Part shown: positions 36,225-47,026 of the stretch, piece by piece | How the letters are laid out: every line of letters begins with the position of its first letter | Numbering within the stretch: position 1 is the first letter of the stretch | Assembly (NCBI RefSeq): GCF_021538615.1 | Contig: NZ_JAJHIZ010000002.1 | Location: forward strand, 930,001 to 994,000 | Source of the DNA: Niabella agricola | GTDB taxonomy: Bacteria > Bacteroidota > Bacteroidia > Chitinophagales > Chitinophagaceae | DNA length: 64,000 bases | Direction: 5' to 3' | The notes under the pieces: generated by a model | Seen by the model: only the letters and a program-made list of their open reading frames with translations | Database searches by the model: none | Told to the model about the DNA's origin: nothing | Program-made: the position numbers and the translations under genes

Positions 36225-36267
36225 ACCGCTGCCAAACAGCGGTGCCGCTGTCAAACAATCGTTGACA
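36225..36267. promoter_or_regulatory. paired palindromes upstream of the Gfo/Idh/MocA operon
   Basis: ACCGCTG/CAGCGGT (36225-36231 with 36237-36243) is a perfect 7-bp inverted pair. It is followed by TGTCAA/TTGACA (36249-36254 with 36262-36267), a 19-bp operator-like palindrome. They sit 50-92 bp before the first start codon. Confidence 0.4.
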
Positions 36268-36373
36268 CACTTATCTGCTTTAAAGATATTTAAATTATGT
36301 GTATGTGTCAGCGAAAATCTCCGGTTACGTTACCGAAAATATTAAAAAAACAAAAGAACCAGTACCTCTGCTA

Positions 36374-37159
36374 TCAAAGAGTGCCTAAAAACTCCAGCAC
36401 GTAAGCAATGATTTCTTTGCGTTGGTGTGAATTACCGCTGTCATCCATGTCATTATGTATGGTATTTCGAAGTTTGATGATGCGGATCCCATATTGTTGT
36501 TGTTCAGCTGTACCGGGGAGTACGCCTTCGTCGGCCGGCTGATCACTGGAACGAAGGGTGAATACACGCGGGTTGCGGGTACGGGGCAATGCCATCCGCC
36601 GGTTATCCAGGGTAATCATCGCCGCAATGAGGCCCGGATATTTTTGTGGAAACAGGGCTGTCATGTCTCCGCCGTTGGAATGGCCGATCAGTGTCAGCTT
36701 TGTAAAATCGAGAAGCGGTTCCTTCTTGTTCAGCTGACCGATTGCATACCGGATATTTTCTACACCGCGTTCCCAAAATGGTTTGCGTACCACCTGGGGA
36801 ATACCGGTTGCCGGCATCAATGAATCTGAAGGCAGTTCGTGTTGTATACTCAGTACATAGTAGCCGTGCATCGCCAGTGCCTCAGCCAAATAGCTATACT
36901 GCAGGTAATCGCCCCCTTTGTTGGAACCATAACCGTGATTGATGATCACCGGTTTTAAGCTGGCAGCTCGTTGTACAGCCGGTTTGTAGATCGCTACCGG
37001 GATCATCCTGTTACGGGAAGCATCGTACCAGCTTGCTGTATCCCTTGTAAATCCGGGGTCTGAGGGCCTGTTGCTCCTACCGGTTACCTTGCTGTTACAA
37101 GCATAGGAAAACCAGAAAAGCAGCAGGAAAAGCATGGAAAATGGTATGGTTTGTTTCAT
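36374..37159 (-). CDS. alpha/beta hydrolase lipoprotein
   Basis: A 261-residue protein with a lipoprotein signal peptide (FWFSYAC, Cys21). The fold is a chlorophyllase/dienelactone-hydrolase-like alpha/beta hydrolase: YGSNKGGDY near the oxyanion region, nucleophile elbow GHSNGGDM, and a C-terminal HNDMDDSG that may hold the catalytic histidine. The substrate is unknown. It has its own promoter and is not part of the Gfo operon upstream on the map. Confidence 0.85.
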   Translation of the reverse strand: MKQTIPFSMLFLLLFWFSYACNSKVTGRSNRPSDPGFTRDTASWYDASRNRMIPVAIYKPAVQRAASLKPVIINHGYGSNKGGDYLQYSYLAEALAMHGYYVLSIQHELPSDSLMPATGIPQVVRKPFWERGVENIRYAIGQLNKKEPLLDFTKLTLIGHSNGGDMTALFPQKYPGLIAAMITLDNRRMALPRTRNPRVFTLRSSDQPADEGVLPGTAEQQQYGIRIIKLRNTIHNDMDDSGNSHQRKEIIAYVLEFLGTL

Positions 37160-37191
37160 CTGGATCCGCCAATTGGTTTTTGGAATGGGAG

Positions 37192-37199
37192 CAAATGTA
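37192..37199 (-). promoter_or_regulatory. -7 promoter element of the hydrolase lipoprotein gene
   Basis: The minus strand reads TACATTTG (TAnnTTTG), 32 bp upstream of the start codon. Confidence 0.5.
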
Positions 37200-37235
37200 C
37201 ACTTCAGAAAATACAGAACTACACCGGAACCAACA

Positions 37236-37266
37236 AAAAGCTCCCGTAATTTTTACGGGGGCTTTT
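37236..37266 (-). terminator. terminator after the C1 peptidase gene
   Basis: A 14-bp stem with one G-T wobble (37236-37249 with 37253-37266), a 3-nt loop, and T-rich sequence on the minus strand. It is 24 bp past the C1 peptidase stop. Confidence 0.85.
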
Positions 37267-37290
37267 CTTTCTTTCTTCATAAGTGTCTTA

Positions 37291-38487
37291 CTACATGGTG
37301 ATCTTTGAAGCTACCGATTGCGGCACGGCTTTTTTATTTACCAGGATGCTGGTGGTTTTAAACTGTACGTATGCCTTGGTCACATGCAGGTAGCCTTTAT
37401 AATCGTTGCTGGTACCCCAGGAGTTTTTAACAATATAGTATTCCTTTCCATTCTGGTCCTTTGATAAGCCAACGATATGCATACCATGGTCATCCGAAGT
37501 TTGCCCGTTTTCAATACCCAGCTGGCGCAGTTCTGCGGTAATCTCCGGCTCGGGTTTCGGACCGCTGAACCATTCTTTTTTCTGCACCGGAGCGATATTT
37601 TTTATGTAAGACATCGGGTCTTGCGGCACAAATGCCACACCGTTGGGCCAGCTGAAATAAGGCTCCGATACATCCGTACCCCAGGCAACCGTATATCCGT
37701 TTTTTAATGCGTAGTCGATAACTTCGGTGAGCATTGAAGGGGGAATATTGTAATCCCACTGAAAGGCCCAGTTATCCGGCACCATCATCATGGCTTTTTG
37801 CCAGTACGGCGTATTGTTCTGGGAAATAAACTCGATGTAGTTATTGGGATCGAGCCCTACTACTTCTTTTGCAAAGCTCTGCGGTGTGTAGCTTTTGTTT
37901 TGATAGGTGAACATTGGGGGCACGGCACCCAGGTATGCATCCAGCGTGGCAGAAAAGGCGCTCTTCCAACGGGGCGAAAGCACGCCGGCGGGATTTTTAA
38001 TCACCGCATCCAGCATTGCTTTCAGGATGGCCTGCATTTCGCTGAAATTGTTGGTGGTAGCCCCGTTCAGCAAACCGGTGTATACTTCTTCAGGTACGGC
38101 ACCATATTTGGCATACATATTAATGACGTCATGCGGTTCGCCGCCATCGCCCCAGCTTACAGCGCCATTCATTTTTACATAGTTCGCAGCTTTCTCTTCA
38201 TACGATCTGCGGGCAGTGTAGATCTTGGCGAGCGGCACCGGTTTCCGCCCGGCTTTGATCATCTCAGATTCCAGAAACGAATTGGTGGAATAACTCCAGC
38301 AGGTGCCGGAAGATCCCTGGTTTTCTACGGGTGTTACCGCCAGGTTAATCACATTGGTAAACCGGAAGCCGGTGCTATCACTGCTGTTGCCGCTGATCTT
38401 TTTGATCAGGTCATCCTGGGCATGCAGCCAGCTGCTGCCGGCAACAGTTATGGACAGCACAACGGTTAAGAAAAACTTTCTACGCAT
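37291..38487 (-). CDS. C1 family papain-like cysteine peptidase (aminopeptidase C/bleomycin-hydrolase-like)
   Basis: A 398-residue exported peptidase with a signal peptide (1-23). The catalytic triad is complete: Cys63 in NQGSSGTCWSYS, His337 in HGMHIVGL, and Asn355 in VKNSWG, with the oxyanion Gln in NQG. Unlike cytoplasmic PepC it carries a leader and is shorter than the usual about 450 residues, so it probably acts in the periplasm or outside. It is flanked by terminators on both sides and thus stands alone. Confidence 0.92.
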   Translation of the reverse strand: MRRKFFLTVVLSITVAGSSWLHAQDDLIKKISGNSSDSTGFRFTNVINLAVTPVENQGSSGTCWSYSTNSFLESEMIKAGRKPVPLAKIYTARRSYEEKAANYVKMNGAVSWGDGGEPHDVINMYAKYGAVPEEVYTGLLNGATTNNFSEMQAILKAMLDAVIKNPAGVLSPRWKSAFSATLDAYLGAVPPMFTYQNKSYTPQSFAKEVVGLDPNNYIEFISQNNTPYWQKAMMMVPDNWAFQWDYNIPPSMLTEVIDYALKNGYTVAWGTDVSEPYFSWPNGVAFVPQDPMSYIKNIAPVQKKEWFSGPKPEPEITAELRQLGIENGQTSDDHGMHIVGLSKDQNGKEYYIVKNSWGTSNDYKGYLHVTKAYVQFKTTSILVNKKAVPQSVASKITM

Positions 38488-38614
38488 TTTTTATCAGATT
38501 TTATCAATTGTTTGTAAAGCGGCGTTCCGCTAAAGCAATACTTAATGCCCGCAAAGAAAAGACTGTTGGTTCAAAATAATATGGAATTTTTTATGAACGG
38601 CGATGCTCCTAAAA

Positions 38615-38642
38615 CAGGAACGGAGCCGTAGCTCCGTTCCTG
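38615..38642 (-). terminator. terminator after the ABC-F gene
   Basis: A perfect 12-bp stem CAGGAACGGAGC/GCTCCGTTCCTG (38615-38626 with 38631-38642), loop CGTA, followed by TTTT on the minus strand, 20 bp past the stop. Confidence 0.88.
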
Positions 38643-38661
38643 AATATCTGCTGTAAATTTC

Positions 38662-40311
<1,650 letters not shown>

Positions 40312-40324
40312 TCAAAAAGTGGTG

Positions 40325-40332
40325 CAAAGGTA
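40325..40332 (-). promoter_or_regulatory. -7 promoter element of the ABC-F gene
   Basis: The minus strand reads TACCTTTG (TAnnTTTG), 37 bp upstream of the ATG. Confidence 0.55.
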
Positions 40333-40407
40333 ACGCAAAGTTGACAGGTGGCGAAGTTTGACCGTTTAAAAGTTAACAGGCAACTGCTCTCTAAACCTGT
40401 TTTCCTG

Positions 40408-40863
40408 TTATTCAGGGCGATAGATCATTAAACGCCGGTGATGATCCTTAAAACCGCTGGCTGTATATAGCCCCCTGGCCCGTTCGTTGTGCTGTTCTAC
40501 TTCCAGGAAAACGGCTTTCAGGTTATTACCGGCCGCATATGCCTTTACAAAGTTCACCGCGTATTTGCCATATCCCTTTCCGCGGGCCTTGTCTCCCAGG
40601 CACAGTTCATCCAGAAACGCAACGCGACCGCCAAATTCAAAGCTGAACAGAAAGGCCAGGACCAGGAAGCCGATGGGCGTTCCGGTTTCATCACAGATCA
40701 TAAAGACCGCTCCCAGCTCCGGGTGTTCACTGATGTACCGGGCATTACTTCTTGTAAGGGCTTCATCAAACGGATACCCGTCAATGGCGAAGAAATCCCG
40801 TTTCAGATCTATAAACGCGTCGAGGAAGGCCGGTGTCAATGGGCGGATGATTTCATGATCCAT
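40408..40863 (-). CDS. GNAT family N-acetyltransferase
   Basis: A 152-residue acetyl-CoA-dependent acyltransferase. The acetyl-CoA loop is LGDKARGKGYGKYAVNFV, matching the R/Q-x-x-G-x-G/A pattern, followed by LEVEQHNERARGLYTASGFKDH, the typical beta6-alpha4 ending. The acceptor is unknown. The ATG at 40863 (MDHEIIRPL) is preferred; the reading from 40893 would use TTG. It is followed on the map by the groEL terminator, so the two are separate units. Confidence 0.9.
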   Translation of the reverse strand: MDHEIIRPLTPAFLDAFIDLKRDFFAIDGYPFDEALTRSNARYISEHPELGAVFMICDETGTPIGFLVLAFLFSFEFGGRVAFLDELCLGDKARGKGYGKYAVNFVKAYAAGNNLKAVFLEVEQHNERARGLYTASGFKDHHRRLMIYRPE

Positions 40864-40900
40864 ATCTGTAAATTTAAAGCGCCTGCTCTGCAAAAATAAA

Positions 40901-40924
40901 ACCGCCCCGGCAATCCGGGGCGGT
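40901..40924 (-). terminator. terminator after groEL
   Basis: A perfect 10-bp GC-rich stem ACCGCCCCGG/CCGGGGCGGT (40901-40910 with 40915-40924), loop CAAT, followed on the minus strand by a T-rich run. Confidence 0.9.
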
Positions 40925-40947
40925 TCCTGTATGTTTTAAGAATGTGA

Positions 40948-42659
<1,712 letters not shown>

Positions 42660-42695
42660 TCATTTTTCATATTAGCACATTTTCAAATTTTCAAA

Positions 42696-42975
42696 TTAAA
42701 CAATCGCCAGGATATCGCTTTCTCTCATAATTAAAAGATCTTCGCCGCCGATCTGGATTTCTGTACCGGCATATTTTCCGTATAATACGGTATCGCCGGG
42801 TTTTACCGTTACTGGTTCGTCTTTTTTGCCAGGCCCTGCTGCTACTACAGTTCCGCGCTGGGGTTTTTCTTTAGCCGTGTCAGGAATAATAATACCACCT
42901 GCTGTTTTTTCTTCTGCTGCTGCTGGTTTACAATTACCCGGTCGTGCAAAGGGGTAACAGTTGATTTTTAGCCAT
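42696..42975 (-). CDS. groES: co-chaperonin GroES (10 kDa), reading frame interrupted twice in this sequence
   Basis: The lid of the GroEL chamber. Reading through three frames gives MAK, then [12 protein letters not shown], then [20 protein letters not shown] (the mobile loop region) and finally [16 protein letters not shown]. The breaks are at T5 42965-42969 and T3 42927-42929 (one A lost on the coding strand in each). Two under-called homopolymers explain both. Order groES-groEL is standard, with a 108-bp gap rich in TTTGAAAATTTG-like words. Confidence 0.9.
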
Positions 42976-43373
42976 AATCGTATTGTTTTTTAAAAATTAA
43001 TTTAAAGTGCCAAAATGTAATTTTTGGCTGCTACAAAGTAGCATAAATAGTATGCCATCCCGTTGTAATGTGAAATTTTTTCAGTTTGACCCCCAATTCC
43101 TGAAAGAAATAGGTACCGTATCATTTACATTCCTGTCAAAATTGCACTTTTGTCGGACAAATACATAATGATTATAACACAATATATATGGGGTTCCGGT
43201 ACTGTCCGCCAAAAGGCATACCCTTTAGTGCAGTGATGCTTTAATGAAGATTCCGGGTACCCCGGCTGCCGTTTCTGCGATACCGGCCGGATCCTCCCGC
43301 ATTTTCTCTGGTTTTTTCTTTATTCAGGTATAAATCAACTATCTTCGCAGCCGCAAAAGAGTTCATTCAATCA
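42976..43373. promoter_or_regulatory. divergent control region groESL / nusB
   Basis: A 398-bp gap with no coding frame supported. Next to groES are two inverted repeats: GCCAAAA/TTTTGGC (43009-43015 with 43022-43028) and the palindrome GCTACAAAGTAGC (43030-43042). A CIRCE element (TTAGCACTC-N9-GAGTGCTAA) is not present. Near nusB, TATCTTCG (43350s) is one base off the -7 consensus. Confidence 0.45.
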
Positions 43374-44303
43374 ATGATTAGCAGAAGAAATATCAGGGTT
43401 AAAGTGATGCAAACCCTTTACGCATGCAGCACGGAAGCCGAACAAAACAGTAAAGTACCCAGTCCCTCCAAAGTTTTAGACCAGCATTTTAATCAAACCC
43501 GCAGCCTGTTTGTTTACCTGATCTATTTTTTGACGCAAATCGCCCGTTATGCCGAAAAAGATGCGCATAAACGTGCCAGCAAATTTATCCCTTCTGCAAA
43601 CGATCTGAATGTAAATACCAAGCTTGCGGGCAGCAGCCTGCTTTGGCAGATCCTGGAAGATAAACAACTGGAAGAGCAGTTAAAAAAGGACAAGCCTGAA
43701 AATCTGATCGACGAAGAACTGGTAAAGAAGATCTATAATCAACTAACAAAAACTCCTGAATACCAGCAATATATATCTGTAAGTCAGCAAAATAAACAGG
43801 AAGACCGGAAGATCTTTGAATTTATTTTGAATGATTATATGCTGGGCAACGAGGAGTTCATCAATCACATTGAAGAACTGTTCTCCAACTGGAGCGATGA
43901 CGGAGAAATGGTGGTGCAATTGCTACAGGCCTATCTGCACAAACCGGGATCAGCTAAATTCCAGGAAATGATCAGCCCGGATAAAGCCCGTTTTGCACAA
44001 CAGCTGTTAACAACGGTGCTGGAAAAGAACGATTACCTGCTGGAATTTATTACTCCCAAACTAAAGAACTGGGATCCCGAACGGATTGCGCTGCTGGATA
44101 TGGTGATCATGAAAATGGGCGTAGCCGAATTCCTGTATTTTGAAACCATCCCTCCCAAAGTGACCATCAACGAATATATTGATCTTGCCAAGGAGTATAG
44201 TACTGCTCAAAGCGGGCATTTTGTAAACGGGATCCTGGATAACATTCATAAGGAGCTGGTTCAGGAAGGAAGGTTAAAGAAAACCGATTATAAGAAAGCC
44301 TGA
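43374..44303 (+). CDS. nusB: transcription antitermination factor NusB (long form)
   Basis: A 309-residue protein. The C-terminal about 130 residues match NusB (ERIALLDMVIMKMGVAEFLYF, PPKVTINEYIDLAKEYS, FVNGILDNIHKEL), the RNA-binding partner of NusE in rRNA antitermination. The N-terminal about 170 residues are an extra helical region seen in Bacteroidota NusB proteins, starting with the family motif SRRNIRVKVMQTLYA. It heads a cluster with DUF1573, yajC and coaE. Confidence 0.94.
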   Translation: MISRRNIRVKVMQTLYACSTEAEQNSKVPSPSKVLDQHFNQTRSLFVYLIYFLTQIARYAEKDAHKRASKFIPSANDLNVNTKLAGSSLLWQILEDKQLEEQLKKDKPENLIDEELVKKIYNQLTKTPEYQQYISVSQQNKQEDRKIFEFILNDYMLGNEEFINHIEELFSNWSDDGEMVVQLLQAYLHKPGSAKFQEMISPDKARFAQQLLTTVLEKNDYLLEFITPKLKNWDPERIALLDMVIMKMGVAEFLYFETIPPKVTINEYIDLAKEYSTAQSGHFVNGILDNIHKELVQEGRLKKTDYKKA

Positions 44304-44389
44304 TCGCCTTAAACGCAAGCAGCACACTGTATGTTTTTATGAAGACGGGGAAAAAGAAAAAATCTGATGGCCCCCTGCTGATTTTGAAC

Positions 44390-44397
44390 TAAGTTTG
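44390..44397 (+). promoter_or_regulatory. -7 promoter element of the DUF1573-yajC unit
   Basis: TAAGTTTG (TAnnTTTG), leaving a leader of about 115 nt before the DUF1573 ATG. Confidence 0.5.
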
Positions 44398-44519
44398 CAT
44401 ACTTAAAAACAGTATCACGGGAACATGCTGAAGATTGTTCGATTTTTTACACAGGATTCGGATCATTTTCAGATTACCACCGGATATTTGGAGAGACCAT
44501 AAACAAAAAAAATAAACTG

Positions 44520-44978
44520 ATGAAAAAGGGGTTACTCATTATTGTTGCAGCGGCAACACTTATTGCATGTAAGAATTCATCCGGAAAAGGAGCTGCGGCT
44601 TCCGGCGACAGCATTACTGCGGCACAAAAGCAAACTGCACTCACCGATTCTGCAAACTTTACAACTGCCGTTTGGGTAGATTCTACGTTTAAAGATATCG
44701 GCAAAGTAAAAAAAGGACAAATCGTTGAGATCCCCTTCACGATCAAAAATACCGGAGACAAACCACTGGTGATCGCCTCGGTAAGCCCGGGCTGCGGATG
44801 CACCGTTGGAGAGAAACCTGAAAAGCCGATCCTGCCGGGTGAAGAAGGAAAAGTTGTCGCCAAATTTAACAGTGAAGGACAGGCAGAAGGTTCTCATAAC
44901 AAAAATATGGTGGTGCGTGCCAATACCCGTCCCTTTACAGAAACCGTTTTAAATTTCAAAGTAGAAGTAGTTAAATAA
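44520..44978 (+). CDS. DUF1573 domain-containing lipoprotein
   Basis: A 152-residue protein with a lipoprotein signal (MKKGLLIIVAAATLIAC, Cys17). The mature domain is an immunoglobulin-like beta sandwich with IPFTIKNTGDKPLVIASVSPGCGCT, the conserved CGC motif of DUF1573. It is probably a periplasmic or outer-membrane structural protein of unknown role. It lies 17 nt before yajC and is likely co-transcribed. Confidence 0.92.
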   Translation: MKKGLLIIVAAATLIACKNSSGKGAAASGDSITAAQKQTALTDSANFTTAVWVDSTFKDIGKVKKGQIVEIPFTIKNTGDKPLVIASVSPGCGCTVGEKPEKPILPGEEGKVVAKFNSEGQAEGSHNKNMVVRANTRPFTETVLNFKVEVVK

Positions 44979-44995
44979 TCAAAGCGTAAATAGAA

Positions 44996-45334
44996 ATGAC
45001 AAGTGTATTATTACAGGCGCAAGCTTCGCCGGGCCCTTTCGGATCAATGACCACGATGATTTTCATGTTTGGGATGATCATTGTTTTCTGGTTATTCTTT
45101 ATCCGTCCGCAGGCAAAAAGAGCAAAGAATCAGAAAAAATTCATAGATGACCTTCAGAAAGGTGATAAAATCGTAACCATTGCCGGTATCCATGGTAAAA
45201 TTAACCAGGTGAATGAAGATGGAACGCTGAGCATTGAAGTAAGTCCCGGCAACTACATCAAGATTGAAAAGTCGGCCATCAGCATGGATTGGACCAACCA
45301 ACTGAATAAGGGTACTACTACCCCTGCGAAGTAG
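44996..45334 (+). CDS. yajC: preprotein translocase subunit YajC
   Basis: A 112-residue single-span inner-membrane protein of the SecDF-YajC complex. The hydrophobic helix (about 18-38, MIFMFGMIIVFWLFFIRPQ) is followed by the conserved RPQAKRAKNQKKFIDDLQKGDKIVTIAGIHGKI. The gene order nusB-DUF1573-yajC-coaE is typical of the phylum, but the YbbR-like gene often found before coaE is absent; the 226-bp gap holds only a terminator. Confidence 0.95.
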   Translation: MTSVLLQAQASPGPFGSMTTMIFMFGMIIVFWLFFIRPQAKRAKNQKKFIDDLQKGDKIVTIAGIHGKINQVNEDGTLSIEVSPGNYIKIEKSAISMDWTNQLNKGTTTPAK

Positions 45335-45391
45335 TTATCAGCATCAGCATCAGCTTTTAGCTATCAGCAGAACCACATTATTAGAGGCAGA

Positions 45392-45426
45392 AACACGACA
45401 AAGAAGTAATTTTGTCGTGTTTTTTA
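45392..45426 (+). terminator. terminator after yajC
   Basis: An 11-bp perfect stem AACACGACAAA/TTTGTCGTGTT (45392-45402 with 45411-45421) followed by a T-run. Confidence 0.9.
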
Positions 45427-45560
45427 TTACACCGTTTTATCGCCACAGAGGCCTGATAAACGGAATTTTTTAGGAATGTTTAGGCGGTAACCGGAGTGAT
45501 CATAATAGAAAAGGATCGGTGTTGCTGTGCCTCAGTGGCCAATCAGAAAAAACAAACTTC

Positions 45561-46148
45561 ATGCTTAAAGTAGGTATTACCGGGGGAATCGGAAGCGGCA
45601 AAACACTGGTGGCGGCTATATTTCATACCCTGGGCATCCCGGTGTATGATGCAGACGCTGCTGCAAAAAGATTGATGAATGCCAGTGTGGAGATCCGGAG
45701 CCAGCTCATCCGATTGTTTGGGGAAGACACCTATAAAAATCAGCAGCTGGATCGGGGCCTGCTGGCTTCCAAAGTTTTCGGAGATCCGGAAAAACTGAAG
45801 CAACTGAATGCTATTGTTCACCCGGTTACCATCCGCGATAGCCAGGAATGGTTTGCAAAGCAATCTGCACCTTATGCCATCAAGGAAGCCGCTATATTTT
45901 TTGAAACCGGCAGCGATCGCTATGTAGATTATATGATCGGTGTTACGGCACCGGAAGCACTGCGAATCCACCGGGCGATGGAGCGCAGCCGTATAACGGA
46001 AGAGCAGGTTCGTGAACGTATGAAACAACAACTGGATGAGGCGGAAAAAATGCGCCGCTGTCATTTTGTAATTGATAATGGCGGAACGGTATCGCTGATT
46101 GAACAGGTAGTGAACCTCCATAAAAAATTGTTGACACTGGCCGGATAG
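45561..46148 (+). CDS. coaE: dephospho-CoA kinase
   Basis: Catalyses the last step of coenzyme A synthesis, phosphorylating the 3'-hydroxyl of dephospho-CoA. The 195-residue protein begins LKVGITGGIGSGKT (P-loop 8-14), then PVYDADAAAKRLM, the dephospho-CoA-binding HPVTIRDSQEWF, and the lid-type RMKQQLDEAEKMRRCHFVIDNGG. The start is ATG 45561 because the P-loop normally begins within the first ten residues; the longer reading from 45519 is not supported. Confidence 0.95.
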   Translation: MLKVGITGGIGSGKTLVAAIFHTLGIPVYDADAAAKRLMNASVEIRSQLIRLFGEDTYKNQQLDRGLLASKVFGDPEKLKQLNAIVHPVTIRDSQEWFAKQSAPYAIKEAAIFFETGSDRYVDYMIGVTAPEALRIHRAMERSRITEEQVRERMKQQLDEAEKMRRCHFVIDNGGTVSLIEQVVNLHKKLLTLAG

Positions 46149-46156
46149 CGGATTAT

Positions 46157-46457
46157 CCGCAGCGTTCCTTTCAGGAGACGCCGCGGGAAATAAAAGTAAA
46201 TCACCTCAAATGTTCAAGGAAAAAATCCGCGCCATCTGCCGGAAAGACAGCCCATCCCCCATCCGCAGCGTCCCTTTCAGGAGACACTGCGGGGAAGTAA
46301 ATCACCTCAAATATTTAACGTAAAAAAATCCGCGCCATCTGCCGGAAAGACAGCCCATTTAATGGCACGGGTTTCAGAACATATTACCGGAAATCTGCGG
46401 GGAAATATCCGGAAGATCATCCCCCATCCGCAGCGTCCCTTTCAGGAGACACTGCGG
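46157..46457. repeat. three 30-bp REP-like palindromes within approximately 97-bp repeat units
   Basis: Palindromes at 46157-46186, 46263-46292 and 46428-46457 share the plan CCGCAG-C-GTCCC-N5-GGAGAC-A-CTGCGG. The last two are identical and the first has three or four changes. The first two are followed by the same approximately 60-bp sequence, so units 46157-46255 and 46263-46358 are direct repeats. A fourth relative is at 49844-49873. They occupy most of the coaE to HYC_CC_PP gap. Confidence 0.85.
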
Positions 46458-46504
46458 GGACCGAAGGTGCGTTGGTGACTCAGCAACTTATCCTAAAATA
46501 ATTT

Positions 46505-46512
46505 TATCTTTG
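46505..46512 (+). promoter_or_regulatory. -7 promoter element of the metal locus
   Basis: TATCTTTG, an exact TAnnTTTG match, about 47 bp before the GTG at 46559. Confidence 0.55.
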
Positions 46513-46558
46513 AACCTTTCACTACCCTTTTTGTTTAAAGGTAGCATTGTCAACAATT

Positions 46559-46948
46559 GTGTTCCGGAAACTGACCATATTACTTGTTTTTGTTTTTTAC
46601 AGCCTGGCATCCTTTGGCGTCAGTCTGAACTTTTTCTATTGCTGTGGCAAATTAAAATCGGTTTCCTTAAAGGCTCATGCTTCAGAAACCAAAGACTGCC
46701 CGGTACAAAAAGGAAAAAATTGTTGTGAAAACAAAATAGTAGACGCAAAAGTGTCGATCGACCAAAAAGCCAATGGGGCTCCTGTTTTGGCGATGGTACC
46801 GCCCGGAACATTTTTTGTTACACCTCCTGCCCTGTTTGGCAATACGCCGGAATTGCCCTTTGCTACCTTTTTACCGCGCCCCCCGGCCGATCCTCCGGAA
46901 CCCGGCCGGGAAGACCGTTCCATTCTCTTCAGTGTTTTTAGAATTTAG
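46559..46948 (+). CDS. HYC_CC_PP family small exported protein
   Basis: A 129-residue protein with a hydrophobic leader (about 3-22) and the three marks of this family: an FYCCGKL motif where most have HYC, the pair NCCENK, and a proline-rich end PRPPADPPEP. GTG at 46559 gives a normal leader; TTG at 46547 is the alternative and no ATG is available. The family is found beside TonB receptors carrying metal-binding domains, as here, so a role in metal (probably copper) handling is inferred from cysteines and context. Confidence 0.78.
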   Translation: MFRKLTILLVFVFYSLASFGVSLNFFYCCGKLKSVSLKAHASETKDCPVQKGKNCCENKIVDAKVSIDQKANGAPVLAMVPPGTFFVTPPALFGNTPELPFATFLPRPPADPPEPGREDRSILFSVFRI

Positions 46949-46949
46949 T

Positions 46950-46992
46950 GCAAACAACCTTTTGTTTGCAGGCCATAGTGTTTAAGGCCTGC
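46950..46992 (+). promoter_or_regulatory. two overlapping hairpins before the HMA-TonB receptor gene
   Basis: Hairpin 1: GCAAACAA/TTGTTTGC (46950-46957 with 46962-46969). Hairpin 2: GCAGGCC/GGCCTGC (46968-46974 with 46986-46992). They share two bases at 46968-46969, so both cannot form fully at once. Located between the HYC_CC_PP stop and the receptor start. Confidence 0.5.
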
Positions 46993-47026
46993 CTGTTGTT
47001 GCATTATTTTTCTAAAAACAAATATC

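Noticed and set aside
42976..43373. A CIRCE/HrcA operator upstream of groES
   Set aside because: The defining half-sites TTAGCACTC and GAGTGCTAA are not present.
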